Shown piece after piece: positions 1 through 11,500 of a DNA stretch of 64,000 nt (its first letter is position 1; each line of letters begins with the position of its first letter). Under the pieces are notes generated by a model. It made no database searches and was not told the origin of the DNA. It was given only the letters and a program-made list of their open reading frames with translations. Both the position numbers and the translations under genes were made by a program. The stretch spans positions 2,057,048 to 2,121,047 of the forward strand of contig NW_021167083.1 of NCBI RefSeq assembly GCF_003711515.1, written 5' to 3'. The DNA is from Sodiomyces alkalinus F11. Its lineage: Eukaryota; Ascomycota; Sordariomycetes; Glomerellales; Plectosphaerellaceae.

Positions 1-760
1 GCTATACCGGTTAGGGTCCTCGAAAAGAGACCTTTATCCCCCCCCTTAACCTATACCTCTTAAGCCTAAGTGCCCGAAAGATCCTCCGGATATAAGAAGA
101 AGGGACTAAAGATAAGATATTAGCCGGAGTATACGCTACGGTAAGAGCCTTAGCGGTACCGAACCGGTATTATAGGACCCACGCCGCCCTCGCGTAGATA
201 GTATAGCTTACTGCCCTAACGACCTAGGCCGGAACCTCGCCCCCGCGGAAGGTCCTTATAAGGGAATAAGGCTAAGCCGAGGCAGAAGTATAGCGGCCCT
301 ATACTTACGCCGTAGCGGTACTAAGCCGCCCCCCGATATCACGCTCCCTCCGGAAATATAGAGGGCTCCTTAAGCTATAAAGCTCCGTACTTACCTAGAT
401 TAGATTAGAAAAACTAGGCCTACGGGTATTCTTAGCTAAAGTAAGGGTGCCGGGCTTCCTATCACCGCGGTGCCTTTACGGGGACGGAGGGGCGGAAATA
501 GCGGAGTACGTAGTACTTTAATACTAGGAGGTAACCGAGGAGGACTGTAGGGACCTTTTCGGTGCTATAAGGAGGCCACTTAAAACTAGAGGAGACTTAT
601 ACGATATACTAGAATATAATACTAAGGCCGGGGTAATTATAAAGTGGTTCCTATAACGGAAAAGGCTTAAGGACATCCGCCTTGCCCTTAAAGTTATAGA
701 GGCTTATAAAAATACCCGTGATACCGAAGTGGGACCGTATTAGGAATAAAGCGGCACGAT
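1..760 (+). pseudogene. Tad1-like LINE, C-terminal end of pol (partial, RIP-degraded)
   Basis: This is the 3' coding end of a non-LTR retrotransposon entering from outside the window. Around 395-470 the + strand reads LEKLGLRVFLAKVRVPGF, the typical stretch just before the C-terminal zinc knuckle of Tad1-clade proteins, followed by a Cys-type segment (RCLYGDGGAEIAEYVVL) in which Tyr codons probably replace Cys and His. Reading continues through DLFGAIRRPLKTRGDLYDIL to about 740. In-frame TAA and TAG sit where Gln is expected, as RIP produces. The upstream part (1-390) has no frame I can hold. Family assignment is from motif memory only. Confidence 0.55.
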
Positions 761-2300
761 AACTAAGTAATTATTAGGATAGGGGCCTTATAAGCTAGGG
801 CCCTGGCGGTATCGACGTAGTACTAGTACGGCACCGATTAGCTCTTATCGTTTCTACCTCCCTCGGAGGTATTCATACCGCTCTTAATATACTTAAGACC
901 CTATTAAGCTAATTAGCTAGCTAGTACCGCTAAGGAGCCGTAGCGGGATTAAGGGGGAGCTACTTATAAGGTATTCCAGGATTAGGTCTATCTTACCCTC
1001 TAAACGTCTTATCTAATAACATAACGCCTATACCTTTACCGACGCGGTGCCGCCGCGACCGTGACCGGAAGGTAACGCCCGGTTTAGGGCCCGGCTAAAA
1101 GACCGGGACGCCGTCCCTAGGCGCTCTTTAGCCTATAACTTATTAACGCGGAATTACCACGGTACCGAAAAGGGATACCTATAATAGCGATACCCGCGCC
1201 ACTAACGGCCTTTACCGCCACGTATACCTAATAGATATCTATAAGGCGTTACTACTACTTCTTAGTAGCGGAGGGGACCTATTAAACTATTAGCTATATC
1301 TACCTTACTATATACACGGCACTATTACGGCACTAAGGCGACTTATATCCTTATATAGACGGCGACTATTAGTATACTAATAATAGGCCGCGCCTATTCC
1401 CGTAGTATTAGCGTAAGCTTTTATATCGTCGGGGTAAATACCTAAACGGTTACTATAACGAATATAATTACCCTATATTAGCGCTAAAATACTACTCCGA
1501 TACTACTAAGGGCTATATATAGTATAACACGAATAGTGCCGCGCTTATAGCGGCGGTTATTATTATTAGTATTAGTATTATTAAGAGATAATATCTATAA
1601 CTATTAGCATGCTATTACTAAGGCACCGCTATACTATAAAGAGAACTTATATTATACTACTACTTCGGATTACATATTTATATATATAAATTAATATTAT
1701 ACTACCTAGTTAACCCTATACTACCACGCTACCGTGATGCTACTTATAAAGTATTTATAGCTAAATTATAAAGGAGAAATAACGAGGAAAACTAAAGGGG
1801 TTTACTATTAGCATAACGCCGTAACGATAAGTCTATGGTACTGTAAGCGGGTATAGACCGGGAGGAAAACCTATTATATACTCGTTAGCGTTATAGGATG
1901 AAGAAAGAGGAAAAAGAGGCACGAAGACGTTATAGGATATTAACTATCTATATTTTATAATAGGGTAAAGCACTATCCTCCCTACCTACTGCCGGATATA
2001 GCAGGAACCTACCTAGGGGAGGTAGGAGGCGTTTACCTCCCTTATGCTTTTTATTAACCGAATAGAAGGAATAAAAGCTATAATCCTCGGAGACGTAGGG
2101 AGGCCGAGGCTAAAGGGTTATAGCCGCTATACCGCGGAGGCGCGGCGGTACTCCCTTAGCCTTTACTCCGTCGCTAACAATTAGCTTAGGCTAACCTACC
2201 TAAGTACTAGCCTACTATACTTCCTGTTAGCTACTAGCCTAGAGGTGTGATCCAGATACGTAGCAGAGACGAACCGGGGTTATGCCGGCCCCGTAGCGGC
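761..2300. other. RIP-affected DNA without a recognisable gene
   Basis: About 1.5 kb of TpA-rich, CpA-poor sequence, probably 3' UTR of the adjacent LINE plus further transposon debris. On the + strand from about 1,740 to 2,190 a frame with few stops is rich in Arg, Lys and Gln, but I recognise no domain. TTA/TAA-rich microsatellite-like stretches occur near 1,560 and 2,400. Confidence 0.4.
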
Positions 2301-4200
2301 ACTACTCCACCTAAGGAAGTCTATAGAGGTTTTCCACGGGCTTTACCTGGGTTTTCCCCTCTATAGCCACCCGAGAAGGACCGTATAGCCTAGAAAGGCT
2401 CCTACTACTATTATTATTATTAGATTAGTTAGGATAGAAGAGTAAGAGCGATAATAAAAAAAAGACCGGGTCGGTTATAGTATTATTATTCTTAGTATCG
2501 GCTGGAATAATATCGCCCGCTGCTCGAAGACCCTTTCGTCTTTTATTATTATTATTATCATTATCTTCTTCTTCGGTTTAGATAGACCTAAATATACGTT
2601 TAGTATTATTATAGTACTCGCCGAGTAGGTAAGACTCGGGGTCGGAAATCGGTTCTGCCTGTGGTATATGTATAATAGGAGACGTATTATTTATATAGAT
2701 TATAGGGTTATTTTTATTAATCATAGTATCTGAAGAAGAAGTCAGAAACTGACTTTCTAGAATATAAACGTCACGATACTAGGTAGTCTTCCTAGATCGA
2801 GGATTATATATTTTATAATTATAATCGCTATAATCTACTAAAGCACTCTAAAGTGCTCGTGGGTCCAGTTTCTTTGTTTTCGGGTCGTTGTTTTTATAAT
2901 ATATAACAGAACCCTAAACCCGAATATTATTTATATTAGGTTTACGATTTTCTACTAATTCGTAAGGCGTTTTAAAGGCTACTACTGAATTAGGTATTCT
3001 ATTATACGTATAAACGGCTGAATAAACCGTAACACCCTAAAGGTATTTTAGTAGGCCTGAGTGGAAAAGGAAATAACGGACTTTTTCTATTATAGTCCTT
3101 ATAACCCGTTCTATCGAGCCTTAAGTCTTATGGGTATACGGGGGTTTTATATTATGATTTATACCGGCGAAGAGTCTTTTAAATAAGGCATTCGTGAATT
3201 CCTTCCCGCCCTCGGTATCTACTTCTTTTGTTTTTATATTATATTTATGATTTTCAACGGGGAATTTCCACTCTTTTATTGCGTTTATAACAGATATTTC
3301 TGATTTATCTACAAGCAGTTTTGCCTATAGATACCGTGTAGAACGGTCTATTATAAACAGAATCCAACGTTTTCTATTATACGTTATAGGGTCGATAGGC
3401 CCGTTTAAATCCATATATACCTTTTCAAGATAGGAAAAATCTTTATATTTATTTATAGGTTCTTTATTCGCGAGCGTGGCTGACTTGCTTTTTCTATAGC
3501 CTTTATAGCTATATATTTCTAGTATATCTTCTTTAGATATATTTATAGTATCTTTAGTTATATATTTTAAAGTACTGGGATTAATATACCCTATCCTGCA
3601 GTGCTATAGCGTTATATTCTCTTTGTTATGTATTGTTTTCCGACGGTTATTTCGGTCTCTTAGTCCTGTTCTTTGTTCTTTTCTTTGTTCCACGACCTGT
3701 GACCCTGAAGAGTGGGTCTTTAAGTGGGTATTTTCTAAGACCGTATTATTTGTGCCTGACTATTGCTTTGTTCCTAGAATCTGTTTCTTTATTCCTTTTC
3801 TTTTATCTAGAATAGTCTTCTTTGTTCCTGTTATATTTATAGCACTATGGGGCTGCGGGGACCGTGACGACGACCCGGTTACCCCCCTGTATGTTAGGGC
3901 CCGTGCCGAAGCCTAGTAGAGCCCGTTATGTAAAACGGCTCTAGTAAAAACGTTAGTGGTTTTATTTTGGTTATTTTGGAACAGAATAAGCTGGGTATTT
4001 CCTGTAAGGCCGTAGATTTTCTTTTTATCTAGAAGGCTGATGATATTCGTACCTAATTTGGGTATATATAAACAGTTCTAAAGTAGTATTATTCTTCCTA
4101 AATCCCTGAATTTAATATAATAGTCATTAGTACCTGCTATGTTTATTTTATTTGTATTACCCTAACTCGCAGTACTTTAAGTAGTTTTATACGTAGAAAA
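2300..4200 (-). pseudogene. Ty1/copia pol fragment: protease end, GAG-pre-integrase and integrase (Copia-E)
   Basis: Read on the - strand from 4,140 downward, this gives the end of a copia protease (LYIPKLGTNIISLLDKK), then a GAG-pre-integrase region near 3,600, then a clear integrase core: VYMDLNGPIDPITYNRKRW at about 3,420-3,360, an acidic EGGKEF block near 3,210, GSIERVIRTIIEKVRY near 3,110, YNRIPNSVVAFKTPYELVE near 2,980, and a C-terminal segment KLDPRAL followed by a linker to about 2,300. No reverse transcriptase follows and no gag precedes, so both ends are missing. Stops are almost all TAG/TAA at Gln or Trp positions. Two small + strand frames at 3,623-3,916 are antisense shadows. Confidence 0.8.
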
Positions 4201-4202
4201 GT

Positions 4203-4412
4203 ATTACGGGCTATAGCCCGCGGAATAGTCCCCGGCAGTGGCCGGGACTAAGAAGCACAGACCTCCTAGTAAGGCCCGTGCGAGCCTATATATACTTAGC
4301 CGCCTGTATACCGCGCAGACTTTTCCTTTCCTCCTTTCCTCCCTTAGTTCGAATAATCTATATTTTCGGCCTTAATACGTGAATAACTTTTAATAAGCCG
4401 TTATATATTCGA
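4203..4412 (+). repeat. LTR-like repeat, copy 1
   Basis: About 210 bp starting TATTACGGGCTATAGCCCGCGG and ending AAGCCGTTATA. The reverse complement recurs at 52,321-52,520. Ends fit TG...CA after RIP. At the second copy a G-rich tract lies just outside the start of the repeat, as a polypurine tract next to a 3' LTR would. It interrupts or borders the Copia-E fragment, and I see no clear target duplication. Solo LTR is the likeliest reading. Confidence 0.5.
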
Positions 4413-4490
4413 CCTTATAAGATTTCAAGCTCTAACGCTTATATAGAAGGAGGTCCTAGTTACTTCGCCCCGAGCCCACTAAGGGGCTAA

Positions 4491-4777
4491 TATCGCATGT
4501 CAAATAGGCACTTGGATAATCAACTTAGTAGAGCAGAAATCTCGTGTGTATGTATCATGTTAAGTTATATCTAGGAGAGTCTCTTATACGCTTAATTTAG
4601 GTGATAAAGACTCTGTTATGGGTACTATATCATTTGGATCCTATCCGGTCTTTTCCGGTATCCGCCCCTATTATATCCTAATACCGGAGGTCCCCGATAT
4701 CCGAAGCCCTTAGTTATAGCGTGGATCCCCCCTGGATCCCCTATAGACTACGTCGTAGTCTGTATACCTATATAACA
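4491..4777 (-). repeat. Copia-A1 3' LTR
   Basis: 287 bp, + strand start TATCGCATGTCAAATAGG, end TATAACA. Comparison with the copy at 41,253 (TGTCGCACG) shows that the terminal dinucleotide was TG and became TA by RIP. Four other copies lie at 20,276, 31,139, 41,253 and 47,690. Just inside, at 4,778-4,795, the - strand has a purine-rich tract (CTAAGGGGGTG) that serves as polypurine tract. A near-palindrome GACTACGTCGTAGTC lies near the end. Confidence 0.85.
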
Positions 4778-4899
4778 CACCCCCTTAGTTAAGGTGGGTC
4801 TTCCTAGGTTAACTAACTAATCAGAGGCTTCGGTTGAAACTAAACGCTCTTAACGTTTCCATCGTAAAGTTAATAGTTACGGGAAAACGCCCTCGTAAA

Positions 4900-7548
4900 A
4901 GGGGTCTAAATCCGCCCTATTTAACTGTTTAATTAAATTCTATTTTAATTAGTTCCTTAGTCCTAGTTAGCCGCATCTGCTTAATCGGATCTATTTCTAT
5001 CGGATCTACTACGTCCTCGGAGGCCTTTATAGTCGCTACGGCCGCTTTAGCGCGTTTAATCTCTTTATATAGTCGTTTAGACTACTCGATATAATCCTTC
5101 TAATCCGTTAAATTAAGCCATTACTATAATCATTGAATTCCTGCCTCCGGTAGTGCCTTCGTTAAACCGTCCGCGATTATCTCCTTCGTGTTAATATATA
5201 TAACCTTAAAAAGACTTTATTATACTAACTAGCGCGCTTACTAGTTATATATATCGACGTGCTATAGCCTTATCCGTAGGCGTTATGGCTTCTTATTAAT
5301 AAGGTTAATAGTTCATTAATTATCGTAGTACAGCTATAATTACTATTAGTCTAACCGAAGGTCTAAATCCCTTAATATCCGGCTAACGAATAGCGTCTCC
5401 ATAGCTACCTCGGTAAGAGCGAGTAGTTCCGACTCTATTAACGATATTATTACCGCCGGTTACTTACCCGCCTTCTAGTTAATAATACCGCCGAAAAGCT
5501 TTATCGTGTATCCTTATAAGCTTTTATAGTCTGGAGTATCCCTAAAGGACGCGTCGCTTACTATTAGGAAGAATCTATCCCTACTAAATTCTAGGTAGTG
5601 GTATCTTATATAGTATAGGAATAGCAGTATTTATTAAGCCCTCTTAAGATGGTTAGAGGAGGGGTTAACGTTATATTAAGAAAGCTTCGAATAGGCGAAC
5701 GCGATATTAGGCCTGGTTATAATAGCGGTATACAGAATTAAACCGATTATACCCTAGTATTAGCGGACCTCGGGAATCGACGCGCGCGTTCTATCGCGTA
5801 GTATTAGCGGCTTTATCGTTAATAATAGGACCTTTAGTAGCTTTCGGTAGAGTATATCTACGTAGTATTTAACCGCGATCTTCTCCACGTAGGAGGATTA
5901 TAATAGCTATAACCTACGCGTGGCTCTATCCTTTAGGACCTTAATTCCCAGGAACTAACGGATTTCTTCGCCTCCTAATAACCTATAGCTTCGTTTAAAA
6001 GCGGCCTTAAGGTTATCAGCGTTAGTTTTACGGTCTTTATAATATATAAGTCCCATATCGTTAACGTAGAAGAATAGGATTAAACGGTCGCGGATTATAA
6101 TAACGGGGTTATTAGGTATAACCGTGAATCCTATCCTTTATAGTATACCACTACATTCCTCTTACTATAGTAGTAGCGATACGCTTAAAGCGAAGAGGGC
6201 TTTCCGTAGTAATAGGACCTTACCTAATACCTTATAGCCTTATAGTATCTTTATAAACACCTTGTCTTTAAGGCTAGCGTTAACGAACACGTTAATAGTA
6301 TCGAACTGCCTTATTTCTAAATTAAATCGGGTAGCGATCGCTATTAGTATATGGAATAACCACGATACTAGCGTAGCGGCATAGTTATCATTAGTCTCTA
6401 ACTGTTTTTATTAATCCCCTCGTACTATAAGGCGTGCCTTACACTTAAGGAGCGTGCCTTCCTTCTTAAATTTATAGGTGTATACCTATCTATAGGTAAG
6501 AACTTATTATTTATTTGCCTGATTACCGTAGACCTCCTGCTAGTAGCCTATTTATCGGTGCCCCTTAAGATATTCCCCCTCGGCCTATAACCACCGCTCC
6601 CGTAACGGGTATAGGCGTATATCGTGGTAGTGGTTTAGCGGAGGCGGGAGATCCTCGCGGGTTAGACGCGATAGGGAGGCGTTAGAGGGAGAGGGATCTA
6701 TAATACTAGCGCCGATAATATCACCGTTATTAATAGCTTACTTCCTCCCGCGTATAGGGTTATAAGTCCTTCTAGCGTTAAAGAACGCCTTCTAGGTAGT
6801 ATTATTCTATATCTTTGTAGTTATATATAGGCTTATAATAGTTCTCGTGATAGATAGGCGCGCGGGTAATTAGCGCGCGGCCGATAGGCGTACGGCCGAT
6901 AAGCACCCCCTAAGGGTATCTATAGCTATCCGTTAGTGCTTATTATATTCTTCCACCTTAACGCCCCTGACTACCGCTAGCGTTATAAGAAACGCGCGCA
7001 GGATCTTCCGGGGATATTAGAGGCGTGGGAAACGGTTTAAACCTTATAGTAGTAAACCGTAAAGTATCTATAGTAATAGCGGCAGCCTCTTCCTTACCTA
7101 TAATAATAGCAGTATTATCGCCTTCGCCCGTAGTAATAGCGGTAGTATCGCCTTTACCCGTAATAATAACGGTAGTATAGTCTATAGTAATAGTAGTATA
7201 GTCTAGAATAATAGTAGTATAGTCTATAATACCAGTAATAGCCTCTTTTATAATAATAGCGACGGCCTTACCTTTATCCGTAGTAATAGCGGTAGCGTTA
7301 GAGTCTTCCGACTTAAGATCTAATACGTCTACGGCTATACCCCTTAGTAGAAGCCTATTTGCGGTTATAGTAATACGGATAGATTATAGGCGTTCCCCGA
7401 TTTCCTTAGCGGAAGCTATAGCTTATAGCGTTTTAATCCAACTATTAAATATCTTATCTTCGTTAAAGACTATATCTCTTATAGTAATAATATCTATTAG
7501 GTATAGTAGCTAAATACGGAAGCTATTCGAGGATTCGTATCTAATATA
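4900..7548 (-). pseudogene. Copia-A1 pol, second half: integrase tail, reverse transcriptase, RNase H
   Basis: Read on the - strand from 7,548 downward: the integrase tail ESSNSFRI*LLYL..IRDIVFNEDK (about 7,535-7,440), a low-complexity linker, then the copia reverse transcriptase with FDTINVFVNASLKDKVFIKI near 6,300, GKVLLLRKALFALS near 6,210, and the catalytic box FFYVNDMGLIYY at about 6,075-6,045. RNase H-type sequence follows to about 4,900. The expected YVDD box reads YVND: GTTGAC became GTTAAC, a TpG to TpA change. Many TAG/TAA codons interrupt the frame. Confidence 0.85.
7538..7548. repeat. Left target-site duplication of the nested LINE
   Basis: TATCTAATATA here equals TATCTAATATA at 17,458-17,468. 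The empty site in the relative Copia-A3 (near 50,745) reads TATCCAACGTA, so the duplicated bases belong to the copia integrase region. Confidence 0.8.
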
Positions 7549-7991
7549 TTATTATTATTATTATGTATTACTCTGCTCTCGCTTAGCTAAGCTAAACTAG
7601 CCTCCTAGGCAATAGTCCTTCTCAAATTATCCAGGGGAAACCGTTAATAGATAAAAACCCCCGCGCTCTTATTATATATAAAAGATCCGTTATGCGCGGC
7701 CGCTACGTTATCGCTCCGTGGTCGCTATATAGCCTCTATTTAATAACCGGATCTTACCTCCGGGCTAGTGGCTAACGGGGGTCGGCTGGTTAGTATGGAT
7801 AGGTCCGTAAAGGGCCACGCGGGCCCTCGGCGCGTAGCCGTTACGGCCCCTTACCGCCGTCCTTTCCTTTATTTTAGATCCGGCGGGGTCGGTTCCCTCG
7901 CCGTGGCCATGGCACCCTTTATACCTTCCCTCCCTTTAATAGGGACGGGGCCGCGCCTACCCCCCCCCCTACCGTTCTTTCCCTTATCTAC
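7549..7991 (-). other. LINE 3' UTR segment
   Basis: The 3' non-coding end of the nested LINE, left of Copia-B. It is GC-rich in 7,760-7,980, where a chance 85-codon frame runs on the + strand (7,768-8,025). That frame crosses into the Copia-B LTR and resembles nothing I know, so I do not call it a gene. Confidence 0.6.
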
Positions 7992-8184
7992 TATTAGATA
8001 CCACAGCCACCTTATCGGGGTGTGACAAACTATATTATATCAGACGTGTGGAGTACCTCGCTCCTATATATCCACCCTTATTTCCCCTGCTTTTTCCGTA
8101 TAGTTAGATATCCCCGTAAAGTATTATAAACTTCACTTAGATAAATACATATATAATTCCGTATACCTTATTTATGTTCTGACA
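7992..8184 (+). repeat. Copia-B 5' LTR
   Basis: 193 bp with RIP-changed start (TATTAGATACC, versus TGTCAGATGCC in the least mutated copy) and end TTCTGACA. Ancestral termini TGTCAGA...TCTGACA form a 7-bp inverted repeat. Differences from the copy at 14,043 are mostly C to T in CpA or G to A in TpG. Confidence 0.92.
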
Positions 8185-8197
8185 GTTATAAGCCCGG
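8185..8197 (+). promoter_or_regulatory. Copia-B primer-binding site, tRNA-Met(CAU) anticodon arm
   Basis: GTTATAAGCCCGG directly abuts the 5' LTR. With one TpG restored (GTTATGAGCCCGG) it is the exact complement of CCGGGCTCATAAC, i.e. anticodon stem 27-31, loop with CAU anticodon and position 39 of a methionine tRNA. This is the half-tRNA primer arrangement known for Drosophila copia and yeast Ty5. The same core abuts the 5' LTRs of Copia-A1 and Copia-C. Confidence 0.75.
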
Positions 8198-8599
8198 CGT
8201 TCTAATAAATAAAGCTATTCCGATCGATCCTATAGCTTCTAGGCTATTAAATCAGCCTTAAGTCTATAGCGGGTAGTTTAGTATTATTAGTACTATCCGC
8301 CTGCTTTAGTTTTGTATAATCGTTTTATCGTTTCTATCGTACTATCGTTTAAAGCGTTTAGTATAGTTAATTAACCTTTGTATTTATCCTATTCTATTAC
8401 TTTTTATTAGTATAACGATAGCTTCCACAGTAATAATACCCGTAATAGGCCTCGTAACGCTTACCTCTCCGAAAGACTAGAGGCCTTGGATTGAAGCCGT
8501 GATAACTATCGCGCACTCCTATAATATCGCCGACCTCGTTAATCCCGACCTTAAAGAAGCTAAACGGCCGAAACGCCGTATTTAAACGATCCACCAAAG

Positions 8600-11500
8600 C
8601 CTCCTACTACCGTAGAAGAACGTAACGCCACTAACTAGGATATACTATTTAAGATCTAGTAGGTGGAAGAGGATCGGTATAAGGCTAAAAAGAGGAGGAT
8701 TTAAGCACTCCACGACTATATCGCGGAAACGGTTAGCCCTGTTTTAAAGGATTAGTATACCGGCTATAAGGAAATAAGGGATATATTAAAGGCTCTTAAG
8801 ACGCACCTTAAGCCGCCGAACGCCGCCTAGAAGTCATTAGTTAAAAGACGCTAGGACGAATACCTCTAAAACGTTAGGCGTATACCCTATAAGCGCTAGC
8901 TAGAAGACTTTATAAAGCTATACCGCGACGCCGAGACGTATAAAGTCCGAGAATACGATACTAAGGAATAATAGATAGACGGCTTCTTTAACGCTATTAG
9001 TACCGTAGTACTAGAGTAGTTAGAAGGATATTTTATATAGCTTATCCGGTTAGAAGAGTAAGACCTACCCTTAATTTAATCTATTATAGAGGAATATACG
9101 ATATAGCTTTATCGCCGCCACCCGTACTAGCTCGATAAGAAGCCTACCGTAGTATCCTTTTATACGGTAACCTTCCTAGGTAAGGATAAAGAAGGTAAGG
9201 ATTAGCGGGTATAATCGGGATAGTAAGGTAATTAGTAGTCCTCTTTATAGTAAAAGAAAGAGTGGTTATACGATTACTATATTAAGAAGAGGAGTAAATA
9301 TAATTATAAGCCTTTATAGAAGTGCCTAAACGTTAACGAGGTATATAGGAAGAAGGGATATATACTTTTAAAAGAGATCTTAGAACGCTATAACCAGATT
9401 ATTAAGACTTAGGATAACGAACGTTAAAAGAGATTCCAGGAGAATATCGAAAAGGACGCTAGAAGCCTAAAGACGGGTGCTAAAAAGGACTCTTAGTAGT
9501 TATAGCCGAAAGAATCGTCGATAGAGGTATCTAATTTTATCGATAACCAGGATAAGGATTCCGATAAGGAATCCTATAGAATATACTCTCTTCTATAACT
9601 AAACGGTAACGTTAGCAGTAACCTCTTTAACTAGCTATCAATCGATTCCGGCACCTCTAGGTATATCACTAACTAATAATACCTGCTATAGGACTTCGAA
9701 TCTACTATAGAAGAGTATCGTTTTTAAACGGGTAGTAGAGAGACTAAGCTAGTTAAGGGTTATAGTAGGATATAATTAGAAGTAGACGATAAATATAGTA
9801 ATCCCTTCGTTTTAGTGCTAAATCGCGTTACTTTTATATAAGACTACCTAGTAACCTTAATCGCGACTAGAAGATTAAAGGAATAGGGTATCGTTTTTAA
9901 TTCCGGCCTTAAAGTGCTAAAAGTGGCGTTAGGAAAGGGCTTATTAACCTTACCTCTTAATAACGTTAACGATTAATACGCTCTCGTTCTAACGGATCAT
10001 TAACAGCACCTACTAAGCAGCTTCTTTCATAGCTCCATAACGCCTACTATAAGCGTAGCAGACACTCGCTTATAGTATAAGAGGCTAAGGCACGCCGGCG
10101 CTACTACCCTCGATAAAATTAACGATACCCTTATTAGGGGCGTAATTAAAAGACGTTAAAAAGGCCCTCTTATAGTGGATTATAAGGCCTATACCCTTAG
10201 TAAGACGAGGAAGGTTATTTCTAGACGGTCGCCTAACCACTAAACGACGAGGCCGTGGTATAGAGTGGAGGTTAACCTCTTTAGCCTTAACGAGGCCTAT
10301 AACGGTATAAAGGTCATGATGCTTTTATACGATCCCTGTACTCGTTAAGCTATTATAAGGTTCCTGCGTGACTATAAATCAGTCTTACCTATACTAGTGA
10401 GTTTTAAGTTCTTCTTTTAGAGATAGTACCACTATATAATTATAGTGATCCGACTAGATAGAGAAAGATCCCTTTAGAAAGGCTTCGATAAATAGGCCCA
10501 TAAGAGAGGGATTTTACTTAAGAGGTTATCGCTATATATAGCCGCGCAGAATCCTAAGGTAGAATGCCACGGCGGCGTTATTTTTACTATCGCGAGGACC
10601 CTCGTAATAGCCTTAGGTATCTAATAGGATATATAGCCAGAACTAGTGGCTGCTATTGTATATCTATATAACCTTATCCCTCGGAAAGACCTCTAGTGGA
10701 AAACCCCTTAAGGGCAGATAGAGGATTAGATTAATAAATAAGGCCTAAAGAAGATCCTGACGAAGCCTATCGTTAGCCACTTAAAAAGGTATAGTTATAG
10801 GGTATATCCACTAACCGCCGACTATTAATAAGGTCGTAACCGTAATGCTAAGCTCGCGGAGAGAGTATATATCGGCTATTTAATCGGCTACGAGAGCACT
10901 AATATATATCGGATTTAGGTGCTACAATTAGGGAGAATCCTGCAGATAAGAGATATTACCTTTAATGAAACATAGCTATATAAAGATTATAACCACGAAC
11001 CTAAGGTGTTAATTAGAGTTTTCGAGTAGCTTAATCTGCCTATAGATTATTAACTCCACGATCCTCTGGGTATTACTACTAACGTGGTCGATTTCTACCC
11101 TTAAAAGCTGCTAGAGTAGAGTACTACGAGGGAGGTAATAGCGGAGGCTACTACTACGGCGGCTATTATAGCTATCGCCTCTATTACTGCTATTACTTCT
11201 AGGGGGGTGGATAGAGGTATAGGTTTAATAACCACTATAGAATCTGCAGAAGAATAATAGCAGGAAGATTAATAGCACGAGGCACCTAATCAGGAGGCAC
11301 GTAGAATAGGGTAAATAAGCCCTATAACGCCTTCCACGCCTCCGGCAGCACCTACTTTAATAACTCCTTCTATAATTATACCTATAATTATACCTCTAAC
11401 GGCACCTGTTTTCTCTCCTTTAATAACTATAAATGGCCCTCCTATACCACTAACTAGAATAGCGGATCTACTGCCTATTTTTAAACGGTCTAACGACACC

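Noticed and set aside
3623..3916. 97-codon and 60-codon + strand frames
   Set aside because: They are antisense to the copia protease/GAG-pre-integrase region and have no plausible start context or domain.
7768..8025. 85-codon + strand frame
   Set aside because: It spans the junction of LINE 3' UTR and Copia-B LTR, so it arose by insertion and is not a conserved gene.
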